Part shown: positions 34,330 to 44,094 of the stretch, piece after piece
Numbering within the stretch: the first letter of the stretch is position 1
Layout: every line of letters starts with the position of its first letter
From: Amphiduros pacificus
Taxonomy: Eukaryota > Annelida > Polychaeta > Phyllodocida > Hesionidae
Assembly: GCA_949316495.1 (NCBI GenBank)
Contig: OX439008.1
Span: forward strand, 43,285,011 to 43,349,010
Direction: 5' to 3'
Length of the DNA: 64,000 bases
Notes under the pieces: model-generated
What the model saw: the letters and a program-made list of their open reading frames with translations, nothing else
The model's database searches: none
What the model was told of the DNA's origin: nothing
Program-made: the position numbers and the translations under genes

Positions 34330-35080
34330 TACATCATGTGATCTTACAAGTCATATTTAAATTTCCTAATAATAATACCACATTTTTTACAGCATCTTTC
34401 ATAATATCTGTCTTTCTTATATAATAGGTACATCTATTGTCAGGGTAAGCACTGTCCTTGAAAACCCTTGAAAATATCTTAGCTCGGGTAAAGTGAAAAA
34501 CGATCGTAGCCTGCCTTTGAATAAAAAAGATTGTTGTGTGTGTGTGTGTGTATATGAAGGCAAAAACAACAACATTATGGCATGTCGCTATATACAATAT
34601 GTAGGATTTTCATCACATATCTTACATCTCACAAAACCTATTCATTTATATGGCATTTGTGATAAAAAGGTAAATTAAGGTCAAAAAGAAAAGGGTAAAA
34701 TATGAAACACCAATCATGTCTCAACTATAGTCTTATTTATACTTGCCAAGGTATTACAAAAATATTTCTCAATGAGTCTTTAGCTGAATCATGTATTACA
34801 TGGACCCAATCATAAAAGTTTCATATTTCACCTTTACTTTTTAATCAAATTTTGAATTGTCAAATCTTTCCATAATCATAGACCAGACTCCCCAGTAATA
34901 TTGGATTAAAATGTGGTGGTCAGGCATCAAAATGTTTTTTTATTAATTTTTTTTCTCCATTTTTCCTACTTCTATTTTCAAATAATCTACTACTCTGATG
35001 GAACTCAGACCAATAGAATGTACTGAATCTGATAATTATTCCATTAACTTATTAATAGAAAGCATCTGAAACAACTAACT
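34330..35080. other. AT-rich spacer
   Basis: No gene-like frame. A short GT run at about 34534-34550 is the only simple repeat seen. Confidence 0.5.
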
Positions 35081-35082
35081 AT

Positions 35083-38000
35083 AATAATAATAATAATAAT
35101 AACAAAGATTTATATAGCGCTATATCAGACTAAATCTGCTCTAAGCGCTTCATTAAGATAGTGTTTTCTAAATAGAAATGTTTTAAGTTTCTTCTTGAAA
35201 GTTTCGACAGTTTTACACTTTTTCACTTCAAGGGGCAGTGCATTCCAGTTCCTTGGCGCATACGCCATGAAAGCCCTATCTCCATAAGATTTCATATTAG
35301 TCTTAGGTACTATGTATTCATTTTTATCATTAGATCGCAGCCCCCTACCCAACTGTTTGTATTCTAATAAATTAGACAAGTATTTTGGGGCAAAGCCATT
35401 TTGCACCTTCCATGTTAATAGAGATATTTTGAAGTCAATTCTAGCCTTAACTGGTAACCAGTGAAGTTCCTTTAGTTTTTGTGTAATATGATCCCTCTTT
35501 TTGAGCTTCCCCACTACCCTCGCCGCAGCGTTCTGTAATTTCTGCAATTTGGCTAATTCACACTCAGGAAGACCCGCTAGAAGGGCATTACCATAGTCAA
35601 GGGTAGAAGTGACAAATGCATGAGCAAGGGTATTTGCTGTTCCCTCATCTAAGCAATTTCTTACCCTTGATAATTTTTTTACATGGAAGAAACCATTTTT
35701 ACACATTTTTCTGATTTGTGCTTTCATAGATAGTTCTTGATCTAGAATAACCCCTAGATCCTTAACAGAATTCGATCTAGGGATTTTAGTTTCTCCTACT
35801 AGAATATCTTCAGGTACATTTTTCTTTCTGAATTCACAGCTTTTACCACATAAAAGCATTTCTGTCTTTCCATCATTTATCTTCATTTTATTCTCTATTA
35901 AGAATTTTTTAACCTCTATAATACAATTTTCCATCTCCTTGCAGGACTTAACTCTAGTTTCTTTAGACTTAGGATCAATGGTGATGTAGAGTTGTGTATC
36001 GTCAGCATAGATGTGATGCTTGAGACCATAGTTACCAATTATATCTGATAAAGGCTCCATATATGCCGTAAATAATAAAGGCCCTAAAACCGAGCCTTGT
36101 GGGACACCATATTTAATCCTTATATTATCAGATCTTTCGCCATCTATTACAACACATTGTTTTCTATTAGACAAATATGATCTAAACCATTTAAGGGCAG
36201 TCCCTGTGATACCACACCTTTTTTCTAGTCTATTTAGCAATATTTCATGATCAATAGTGTCAAAAGCCGCTGATAGATCAAGTAGTACCAGCATTACCGT
36301 TTTACCATCATCAATATCCATTAAGATGTCGTTCTGAACTTTGAGCAATGCAGTTTCAGTACTATGGTACTCCTTATATGCTGACTGAAATAGGCCTTGG
36401 ATATCATTTCTAACTAGATGTCCCACAAACTGTTTAGCCACTGCTCTTTCAATTAATTTTGACAAGTAGGCCAGGTTTGAGACTGGTCTATAATTCTTCT
36501 TTATCAATTCTAGGCCCAATTTCTTAATTAAGGGTCTAATGATGGCCATCTTCAGATCATCAGGCATGTCTCCTAATGAGATTGACTTATTTATGATGGC
36601 CTTTATTAATGGCAGTAAATTCCCCATGCATTCATTTAGAAGCCATGTAGGGATTGGATCCAGCTCACATGACTTCTTTGCGGATTCTTTAATTATTGTT
36701 TTGACTTCAGAATCACTTAACAATGTGAATTTTATCAACTGTGTATCAAATTTGACTTCCTCATTTATTTGTTGATTGTTTTTATCAATTTGGTCCATAG
36801 ACTCTCTAAGATTCGAGATTTTTTCAAGAAAAAAATTATTAAATTCTGAGGCTAACTCCCTTTTATCATTATGGCTAGGGAAAGGGGTGTCCTCTTTAGT
36901 ATGAAGTAATTTATTTAATATTTTAAACAATTTTTTCGGATCAGATTTATTAGAATTTATTATTTCTGAATAATAATCGTTTTTCGAATTCTTAATGATA
37001 TTATTATATTTGTTCCTCTGCATTTTAAACTGTATCTTATCTGAGATGAGGCCAGTTTTATCATGTTTCCTTTCAAGTCTTCTTTTCTTTCTTTTTTCAA
37101 TCCTTACATCATCAGATAACCATGGTGCCGGTTTCCTAATATTAATGGTTTTCTCTATGTTAGGAGCATGTTTGTCAAGTACTATTGACAATTTATTATA
37201 TTTATCAAGTAATTTATTTAGATCTGCATCTTGATAAGATTGACTATCGTTGAACATATCACCAATGTCTCTTTTAAATTCATCGATGTTAATTTTTTTG
37301 TAGTTTCTATATGATATAGTTTTTTTCTTATTGACTTTAGTCTGCAGATTTAAGGTGAGTCTAAGTATATTGTGATCTGATATTTTTTCATCCACTATAT
37401 GTTCTTTAATAACATTACTATGAATGCCTGTTATTAATAGGTCGAGCGTATTTCCCATTATATGTGTTGGTTCTGTCACATGATTATGCAAATTATATAG
37501 GTCTAGGACTTCATTGAATTTTATCACATTAGGTCTCTCGGGTCTATTCATGTGAAAGTTGTAGTCACCCACCAATATAACTTCATGTGTATATGTACTA
37601 TAGTAAGACAGAAGTTCACTGAATTCTTCGAAAAATTCTGTGTAAGTATATTTGTTTTTATCAGAAGGCTCGGGTCTGTATATTGTAATAATAGTGCATA
37701 TCTTATTTCTAGTTTTAATATTTATTTCCATCATTTCCATTGTTGATAATTTATGTGTGTGATTAATTTTCTTTATGTCTATTTCAGTTCTATAGATGAT
37801 CGCCAGACCCCCACCAGACCTTAGAACACGTGGTACATGTTCAATATCATAGTTGTTACCTTTAATTTCGCCTCTAATGATTTGTTCATTCATTTCATTA
37901 ATCCAAGTTTCAGTTATGAAGAAAAGATCAACATTATTTTCATTTATATATAAATTTATCAGTTCAGTCTTGTTACCAAGACTTTGAACATTGGCTGTTG

Positions 38001-39060
38001 CAATAATTAGATCTTTGTTCATTTTAATATGTTTATCATAATTATTTTTACGTTTTGTATGTCCATTCGTTATGTTATTAATTAAATTTCTATTAATGTC
38101 CGTTTTCTCCACATTCACCTGAGCATTAAGATAACTTTTAAATGAGACTCCGGTCAATGACCCTATGACGTCATTATGTGGGGAATTCCTTTCACCTCCA
38201 GCAGGTTGCCCCCCACGACGACCAATCAGATTAAAGGAGGGCGGGGCTAACGTCCGATCGCTTCGAGACTTTGTCAGAGAATTAACAATATACAGGCTGT
38301 GTTCATTTCGACCAGAGTTGTGTGTCACAATATTGTTGTTGTCAGGAAGATATTCAAATCGATTTGAAAGCGATATGTCATTAATCGGCGTGGTAAAACC
38401 AGATCTGCTTCCACGGACCATCCTGCGATGGGCGTGTCTATTTATACCACGTGACTCATATCGCATCAATGATTGGTTCCAGTTTTTCCTTATATTTCGT
38501 ATACAAGAGCTACCATTAAGATGCTTTCCATTAAGAGTGTCCGCTTGGGGAACCCCCTCATCTTTTGCTGTGTGTTTAATATGATCATTAATTCCTACCC
38601 TTTTATTTAAAGATGATGTGCCATTGTTAAAATCTTTAAGATTATTTTTTACTGCTTCAGCATAGGTGACCGATAAGTTGGGTTTTTGATTTTGATTATT
38701 GTTCTGACTATTTTGACTGCGGGGATATGAAAACCCATTTATTGGCTTGTATATGTTTTCTGACACAGGCATTAAAGTATTAGACCACCTTTTTTTGTTT
38801 TCAATAAAATTTATTTTCTTGCAAATTCTTTTAAAATACTCATGCGTTATAAAATCATTTTCTTTTTTCAGTTTACATACACATGATGTCTTTTCTGCGA
38901 CATTACTGCAATTAGAGCATTTTTCTGTATACTCAGTACTTTCTCTATCTACATTTTTATTATATAATTGGCATTCTCTACGTCAATTAAATATATTCAT
39001 ACACTTCATATAATGCGAGTGTTTTACTTTGTGATATACATTATTTTTAATAATATTCAT
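35083..39060 (-). mobile_element. L2/CR1-group LINE, best preserved copy (copy B)
   Basis: A minus-strand LINE with an intact long ORF (35125-38772), a very short 3' UTR containing the palindrome ATATAGCGCTATAT, and an ATA/ATT tail at 35083-35103. Upstream of the ORF, to about 39060, is Cys-containing sequence (KCSNCSNVAEKTSCVCKLKKENDF) in the same frame, resembling copy A's N-terminus. It is cut off by an in-frame TGA near 38996, and no ATG lies between. The 5' boundary is approximate and no target duplication was found. Confidence 0.9.
35125..38772 (-). CDS. LINE polyprotein: N-terminal extension, APE endonuclease, reverse transcriptase
   Basis: A 1215-codon uninterrupted frame. Residues 1-250 are a low-similarity extension with a YAEAVKN segment (common in LINE ORF1 proteins) and a Pro/Gly-rich patch (APPSFNLIGRRGGQPAGGE). 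Endonuclease starts at about 252, with ATANVQS, FITETW, IYRPE, GDYNFH and ISDHN all present. RT spans about 740-1000: KKNYRPVSNLAYL, LDLSAAFDTIDHE, YGVPQGSVLGPL, YADDTQLYI. The C-terminal domain follows (LQNAAARVVGKLKKRDHIT, APRNWNALPLEVKKCKTVE). The stop lies inside the conserved 3' end. All catalytic residues expected of an active element are visible. The start is uncertain: ATG at 38772 is the first in frame, but initiation at MNKDLIIATANVQ (residue 251) would give a conventional ORF2. Confidence 0.92.
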   Translation of the reverse strand: MPVSENIYKPINGFSYPRSQNSQNNNQNQKPNLSVTYAEAVKNNLKDFNNGTSSLNKRVGINDHIKHTAKDEGVPQADTLNGKHLNGSSCIRNIRKNWNQSLMRYESRGINRHAHRRMVRGSRSGFTTPINDISLSNRFEYLPDNNNIVTHNSGRNEHSLYIVNSLTKSRSDRTLAPPSFNLIGRRGGQPAGGERNSPHNDVIGSLTGVSFKSYLNAQVNVEKTDINRNLINNITNGHTKRKNNYDKHIKMNKDLIIATANVQSLGNKTELINLYINENNVDLFFITETWINEMNEQIIRGEIKGNNYDIEHVPRVLRSGGGLAIIYRTEIDIKKINHTHKLSTMEMMEINIKTRNKICTIITIYRPEPSDKNKYTYTEFFEEFSELLSYYSTYTHEVILVGDYNFHMNRPERPNVIKFNEVLDLYNLHNHVTEPTHIMGNTLDLLITGIHSNVIKEHIVDEKISDHNILRLTLNLQTKVNKKKTISYRNYKKINIDEFKRDIGDMFNDSQSYQDADLNKLLDKYNKLSIVLDKHAPNIEKTINIRKPAPWLSDDVRIEKRKKRRLERKHDKTGLISDKIQFKMQRNKYNNIIKNSKNDYYSEIINSNKSDPKKLFKILNKLLHTKEDTPFPSHNDKRELASEFNNFFLEKISNLRESMDQIDKNNQQINEEVKFDTQLIKFTLLSDSEVKTIIKESAKKSCELDPIPTWLLNECMGNLLPLIKAIINKSISLGDMPDDLKMAIIRPLIKKLGLELIKKNYRPVSNLAYLSKLIERAVAKQFVGHLVRNDIQGLFQSAYKEYHSTETALLKVQNDILMDIDDGKTVMLVLLDLSAAFDTIDHEILLNRLEKRCGITGTALKWFRSYLSNRKQCVVIDGERSDNIRIKYGVPQGSVLGPLLFTAYMEPLSDIIGNYGLKHHIYADDTQLYITIDPKSKETRVKSCKEMENCIIEVKKFLIENKMKINDGKTEMLLCGKSCEFRKKNVPEDILVGETKIPRSNSVKDLGVILDQELSMKAQIRKMCKNGFFHVKKLSRVRNCLDEGTANTLAHAFVTSTLDYGNALLAGLPECELAKLQKLQNAAARVVGKLKKRDHITQKLKELHWLPVKARIDFKISLLTWKVQNGFAPKYLSNLLEYKQLGRGLRSNDKNEYIVPKTNMKSYGDRAFMAYAPRNWNALPLEVKKCKTVETFKKKLKTFLFRKHYLNEALRADLV

Positions 39061-39075
39061 ATCCCCTTGATCCCG

Positions 39076-39348
39076 TCATTTTCCCAACTTGCGTCTTTTA
39101 GATATAGGGTGCATAAACCTGCATCTTTCACCAAAACGACATTCACCTGTCTTTTCGAAATTTTGGCAAAGAATTGTTTTGTTTTCAGGTGGTTTCTGCA
39201 TATCATATACCTCATATAAATCCTGGCCTGCAAGAACGGTATCAATGCCGTCAAGAGCATGTACCAAGTTTGTGGGGTTACCCACAACTAATAGTCCCTG
39301 ATGCTCCACCTGACCATCGTCAGAGGGAACTTTCCATGCTTTAACTAT
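39076..39348 (-). CDS. CCCH zinc-finger protein, C-terminal exon
   Basis: The minus-strand frame codes for VKAWKVPSDDGQVEHQGLLV, VGNPTNLVHALDGIDTVLAG and QDLYEVYDMQ, then a CCCH finger C-x8-C-x5-C-x3-H (CQNFEKTGECRFGERCRFMH) and a basic end ISKRRKLGK before the stop. CCCH fingers usually bind RNA and the basic end could be a nuclear signal; that is inference. An acceptor-like GGTTTTCTTAATAG ends just before TTAAAGCATGG, so the exon probably begins near 39348; further upstream the frame runs through a tandem duplication (39367-39421) and is unlikely to be coding. It lies on the same strand just beyond the LINE's 5' end. No upstream exon was identified with certainty. Confidence 0.5.
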   Translation of the reverse strand: MVKAWKVPSDDGQVEHQGLLVVGNPTNLVHALDGIDTVLAGQDLYEVYDMQKPPENKTILCQNFEKTGECRFGERCRFMHPISKRRKLGK

Positions 39349-39441
39349 TAAGAAAACCTTTAACATTCTAATCTGCTGGCAAGCCCACTGGCATTCTAAT
39401 CTGCTGGCAAGCCCACTGGCAAAAAAAATCTTTTCTGGCAA

Positions 39442-40030
39442 AATATTAGTTTACATGAGAATTTGCATATTTTTCACATACATTACTTGAAAGGAGGCAA
39501 GACGAGTCCATTCGGTGTCGCGTAAGGAAGCCACGGTGACAATATACGGTGAACCATACCCAAATAAATTCTACGCAATGTGATGAATCAATAGCAAGAT
39601 CGTACATTCTTTTCATTGGCTAATAATAGTGCAGCCAATACCTCAGACATTTTTTTTCTCTTTTTTGCCACACTTCTTTGATCTTGGGCTCATTGAAAAG
39701 AAAAGTATATATTATGCAAGGTGGAAGGGACATAGCATATATTCCTTTTATTATTTGTCAAAATAGCCAAAAACTGGTATTTCAAGTATTACAGAATCAA
39801 GGGGTCATGATCAGCAGTTATGACCAACCAATTCCTGGAACTATTTTGCCACTATTATATAAAATCAATTGGGCTTAACCATGGCCAAATGAACCATTCC
39901 TGATAGTCACTTGATTCATAGACAATCATGGCAAGTTTCCTTATTTAAGTGTTGCTTGAAAAGCTGATCATTGGCTGAGTTAAATATAGCATGTTTATTA
40001 GTATCGACTACATGGTTATGAAATACATAC
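39442..40030. other. Non-coding stretch, probably intron or spacer
   Basis: No convincing frame. A segment at 39490-39536 resembles the dispersed repeat at 15580-15640. Confidence 0.4.
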
Positions 40031-40361
40031 CTATGTGGCATCAGAAACCCAAATATCAAGAGGGGGCAATTCACTGACTCCTTCTATGCTCTCAAGTCCG
40101 ATAAATTCCAAGTAGTCACTTTTTGATCTGGAAGGTCTATCTGTGCCGGGGCCAAAATTGATTGACAGAAGTGCATTTCAGGAACTATAAATGCGTCCAT
40201 GGAAGACAATTTCCAAAGCAAACTCAAACTGCAGTGCTTGCCACACATTATTTAAGCTAAGTGCACTTTCCATGATCCTCTCTAACCCCTAGAACATATA
40301 ATTAGTCACTGAAGAGGTTATTCTGAGAAAGGCTTCTGGAACAGGTACTAGCAGTGGATAC
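40031..40361 (-). pseudogene. Host-like exon with two in-frame stops
   Basis: Between acceptor CTCTTTATAG (ending 40362) and donor GTATGT (40030) one minus-strand frame reads YPLLVPVPEAFLRITSSVTN, then after a stop ERIMESALSLNNVWQALQFE and LEIVFHGRIYSS, then after a second stop NALLSINFGPGTDRPSRSKS and EFIGLESIEGVSELPPLDIW. Good splice signals and protein-like text across stops (TAG, TGA) suggest a decaying gene, or sequence errors in a live one. It follows the exon at 40459-40746 on the same strand. The family was not recognised. Confidence 0.4.
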
Positions 40362-40458
40362 CTATAAAGAGTAAATTAAAGCAGAGGTTAAAAGTACATC
40401 TCCACTAGGCTCCAATAATCATCAGAGAGTGAATGATGCCCTAATGACCCTTCAACAG

Positions 40459-40746
40459 TTAAGACCATGGGTTGTTATGAATGATAAGATTTGTTGGAAG
40501 TTTATAATTAACCATATGATGACAACGGCCTAGTTTATCCGACACCTGGTGGCACTTCGCAGAGTTCAATGCCAGCAGATACCCACCAAAAACAGTTTGG
40601 GTTTGAACTTTGAAAAACAGAATCTTCAACAAGTAGTTCTTAATGTGAAAAAGACAGCAAATGTATTGTCTTTTTAATTCCACTGCTTGAGCTGTGCAAG
40701 AACTACAGTTTGTGGTTTCGAGCAAATGTGTCCATTCGTCCATCAA
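40459..40746 (-). CDS. Unidentified host-like exon
   Basis: The minus-strand frame reads MDEWTHLLETTNCSSCTAQA, VELKRQYICCLFHIKNYLLK and ILFFKVQTQTVFGGYLLALN. It lies between the exon at 41419-41613 and that at 40031-40361 on the same strand, at plausible intron spacing. No motif or family was recognised. Its status depends on whether the whole locus is a gene or a pseudogene. Confidence 0.35.
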   Translation of the reverse strand: MMDEWTHLLETTNCSSCTAQAVELKRQYICCLFHIKNYLLKILFFKVQTQTVFGGYLLALNSAKCHQVSDKLGRCHHMVNYKLPTNLIIHNNPWS

Positions 40747-41418
40747 CTAATAACTTTGGCATTTTGCCAAGAAATGTATTATTTCTGTAACAAAATGGAA
40801 CATATGAAAGTGTTATGAATAGCCTAATATTTTGAATATTTTAAAAAGTTGAAATTCATGACATGTATTCCATGGTCATAATTCAGCAACATCCTCATAA
40901 CTTCAAACATTACTGAACAGTCTGGAGAGTTATACATTTATTCTTCTCATAATGGAATGTCCTACACATGTATAATGCTCAACCAACATTTGTGATAGAC
41001 AATTTCCATTATTTCCTGATAAATTTAGCTGCTTAAAGATTATTCTGAAAATATTTCATATTTTACAGCAGGTTTTGACCTTGAAATGAGCTTTGTATGA
41101 ACTTGCTGATTTCCTATCTAATCCTATTTTGACCTCTGGTCAATATGTGTGTCATGAGACCAGCTGAGAGGATGATTAACTGATGAATCTGAAAGATGCT
41201 CTACAGCTGACAATAAAGTAACTGTTACAATAAAACTCTGTAATGGGAGGTATACGTGTGATAAATGCTGATGAGTTGGGAATATTAAGTAAATACATTC
41301 TGTCTATGTAATGATAATAATATCATTTTATTATTCTGAAACTTTTTACTCATTAGAACAATTTATAATATGGTTATTGTGGCATATAAAACATTTAAAA
41401 TAATGATATAACCTTTAC

Positions 41419-41613
41419 CTTTCCAGCAACTCATACATATGTATCAGATCCACAAAGCAGTCTGCTGCCACTTTATCCTCATATACCATCTCATGGAATG
41501 CTGAACACTAGGACCATCTCTAGTCTAGCATGAACCTGTTTGATCATGTTACGGGAGTTATGTTTCATGGTGGCAAAATATTGGCTTGCCTCTTTACGCA
41601 ATCTCTCTGTAAC
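41419..41613 (-). CDS. Unidentified host-like exon with good splice sites
   Basis: The acceptor CTGTCTATTCCAG ends at 41614 and the donor GTAAAG begins at 41418. The frame reads VTERLRKEASQYFATMKHNS, RNMIKQVHARLEMV and then, after a one-frame shift near 41510, SAFHEMVYEDKVAADCFVDL and IHMYELLER. The amphipathic, charged text looks helical and like real protein. The shift is either damage or a sequence error. No family was recognised. Confidence 0.45.
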
Positions 41614-41668
41614 CTGGAATAGACAGTATAAATAGATAAAGAAAACTAAGTTAAACTTATTTTTCAGC

Positions 41669-42324
41669 TTACTTAATCTCAAGGAGTGACAAAGTTGACT
41701 GATTTATATATAAATTGATACTTGCCAGCTTAGTGTCAGTTCCGGCTCTAGCTTTGAAGCCACTGACCGGATTTCGACTGGTAACATGCATATGAGGACT
41801 GTCAGCATACATTTGCAAAAATGTGATTTTTTCTGGAAACATGCATACTTTCCTCAGTCTACTTGTTATGTCAATGCACCTTCCATCTAGGTTTGATCGA
41901 AAATTGGCTGCCTCTGACAAACTCAGACATCGAACAAGTATACCGCGCTCTCCAATTAGATCCTGTATTCCTGTCCTTGACCAAAGAAGACTTTTGACAT
42001 CCATTTCTACCTCCATCCCTATGTGAAGTGAAATTGATGTTTTCTCATGGCTTGATATTATTTTGTTTAACTGTAGTTTTTTTTTTTGCATTTTTGTCCA
42101 AATTGACAAACAAAGAACTGAAGTTGTGACTCTGGATATTTCTCTGTGAGCTTTATGTAAGCTGTATGAAAGATGACATAAACATGATGCATATCTCCTT
42201 CATATATCTTTAATTTTGCTGAATTGGGAATGTTCATTCTTATTGTTTGTGGACGTCTGTTTTGTTCTTCCAAGGGTTCATTCAGGCCTATGATATATAA
42301 TTCATAACCATTATTGAAACCCAA
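41669..42324 (-). CDS. Unidentified host-like coding region (two overlapping frames)
   Basis: The upstream half (42324-42110) reads GFNNGYELYIIGLNEPLEEQ, RRPQTIRMNIPNSAKLKIYE and HHVYVIFHTAYIKLTEKYPE. A frame change at the A-run near 42090 leads into SSHEKTSISLHIGMEVEMDV, LLWSRTGIQDLIGERGILVR, LSEAANFRSNLDGRCIDITS and SRNPVSGFKARAGTDTKLA, after which a donor (GTATC) ends the coding part near 41727. Both halves look like genuine protein. The run of ten T on the plus strand (42079-42088) where the frame changes is a likely place for a base-count error. No family was recognised. Confidence 0.42.
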
Positions 42325-42426
42325 CTGAATGCCTTTAATGCTTTGAGAAACATGCTTGTGTTTTTTTCATTTTTACATGCATATTTTGCAATGGGCCTGA
42401 CCACTGAACATATGGGAAATTCAATT

Positions 42427-42609
42427 TCAGTGTCTGCACATAGGCAGCATCAATGTTAGACCATCAAAATCAGCTTCAATGTCTACCTCTCCAAATGCAT
42501 CTGATAACACTGTAGCATGAAGTATGAGCTGTTCTTCCCTATTCAGTATTTCTGATGGATTACAAGAAAGAACACTAAGCATCTCAACATTTTCCTCATA
42601 AGCTTCCAT
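42427..42609 (-). CDS. Putative first coding exon of the minus-strand gene
   Basis: ATG at 42609 opens MEAYEENVEMLSVLSCNPSE, ILNREEQLILHATVLSDAFG and EVDIEADFDGLTLMLPM. It then shifts to a second frame reading AAYVQTLKLNFPYVQWSGPL and QNMHVKMKK, which reads as a natural continuation. The acidic start followed by beta-strand-like text is compatible with a small domain fold, but no family can be named with confidence. It is the 5'-most piece of a set of minus-strand exons ending near 40031. Confidence 0.4.
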   Translation of the reverse strand: MEAYEENVEMLSVLSCNPSEILNREEQLILHATVLSDAFGEVDIEADFDGLTLMLPMCRH

Positions 42610-42689
42610 TTTCCTGCAAAAACAAATATTTTTAGAATCCTTTAATATTTCACTCTTACCATGAGACCAAGAATCAGCATACCAGGGGC

Positions 42690-42930
42690 TTCATTTGCCA
42701 TGCTTCAATGGGGCCAGTGGGCCAGGGTATCAATAAGGGCAGGAGGCCAGTGAGGCTGGGCCCCAGGGGGGCTAGGGGAGCAGTGGAGCTTGAGGCCAGT
42801 GGGGCAAGGGGTTAGTTGGGGCTGAGGCAAGGAAACTATGTGATTAGATCCTTGAGTTAAGACCAGAGCTATTTTAGGCCAGTCCAATAGATTATGGACC
42901 AGTGAGCCATGGACCAGAGGGCCATAAGAG
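42690..42930. repeat. Degenerate GGCCAGTGGG-rich stretch
   Basis: Irregular repetition of words such as GGCCAGTGGG and GCCAGTGAGG over about 200 bp. It marks the left edge of the satellite-rich region. Frames through it are low complexity. Confidence 0.5.
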
Positions 42931-43354
42931 TATAAATGGAATATAAATGCTGACACATTTTTACTAAATATACTATTATACAAGCCTTACATCAACAATA
43001 TGTATTGTTCTGGGAACATTAACAATCTACACTAAGGTACATTACCTTTTCATGTGTAGTTTCACAAGTTGTTTGCACTTGTTTTTTCCAAGATGGCTGC
43101 ACTAACAGTGTAATTTAAACCTACAAATTTTCAAAAGAATACAAATTATGGACTCAACCCTAACCCTGAGTACTCAAAAAAATATAATTACATTTAATTA
43201 TGTCACATCCATCTTTCTATATCTTAATTTGTGATTCTAATGCTTTACATACGTTTTCCATTGATTTTTCAAATAATTTAATGAAGAGAAAATAACATGT
43301 TATACAGTAATTGCAAAAAAATGGAGGGAAAAATTATGATTGGCTAATATTCTA

Positions 43355-43745
43355 ACCCTTGGCACTGACCCTTGGCCCTGACCCTTGGCCCTGGCCCTTA
43401 GTCCTGACCCTTGACCCTGGCCCTTGACCCTGGCCCTTGGCCCTGGCCATTGGCCCTGGCCCTTGGTCCTGGTCCTTGACCCTTGACCCTGGACCCTGAC
43501 CCTTGATCCTGGCCCTGGTCCTTGGCCCTTGGCCCTGACCCTTGGTCCTGGCCCTTGACCCTGGCCCTTGGCCCTGGCCCTTGGCCCTGGCCCTTGGCCC
43601 TGGCCCTTGGCCCTGGTCCTGGCCCTTAGTCCTGGCCCTTGACCCTGGCCCTTGACCCTGGCCCTTGGCCCTGGCCCTAGGCCCTGGGCCTTGGCCCTGG
43701 CCCTTGGACCTGGCCCTTGGACCTGGCCCTTGGCCCTTGGCTAGG
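43355..43745. repeat. (CCTTGGCCCTGG)n minisatellite
   Basis: About 390 bp of a 12-bp unit, CCCTTGGCCCTGG-like with ACC/GCC and GTCC variants. The minus strand translates to Gly-Gln-Gly-Pro and Arg-Ala-Arg repeats over 133 codons, which is a repeat artefact and not a collagen-like gene. Flanking words CCTGGCACC in later arrays look related. Confidence 0.9.
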
Positions 43746-44094
43746 TCAAGCATTTTGGGCCTGAAAATAGTCCACTGGCCCCTAACTCCTGGCCCCTTAC
43801 CTACTCATTTATTATCAACCAATCAGAACACATCCCTCCATTTTGTGCATATAGTTTCCTTTTAGCCATAGTGGAACATATCAGATCTGTGTGCTTTTGA
43901 GTTAGTTTAATGAGTGAGGACAAACTCTATTTGAGCCAGAGTTAGGGGCCTGAGACCAGGACTAAGGTCTATGCGACAGCTACAACCCAAGGGTATTATC
44001 ATGTACTTGGAGAAAACAGGAGAACCTCAGGAAAACCTATGAGGCATGGTATTCAGTAAACTATCCCAAACACTCCCAGAACAATTTCATCATT

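Noticed and set aside
43352-43753. Collagen-like or Gly-Gln-Pro-rich 133-residue protein
   Set aside because: Product of a 12-bp tandem repeat, with no start context, splice sites or flanking coding sequence.
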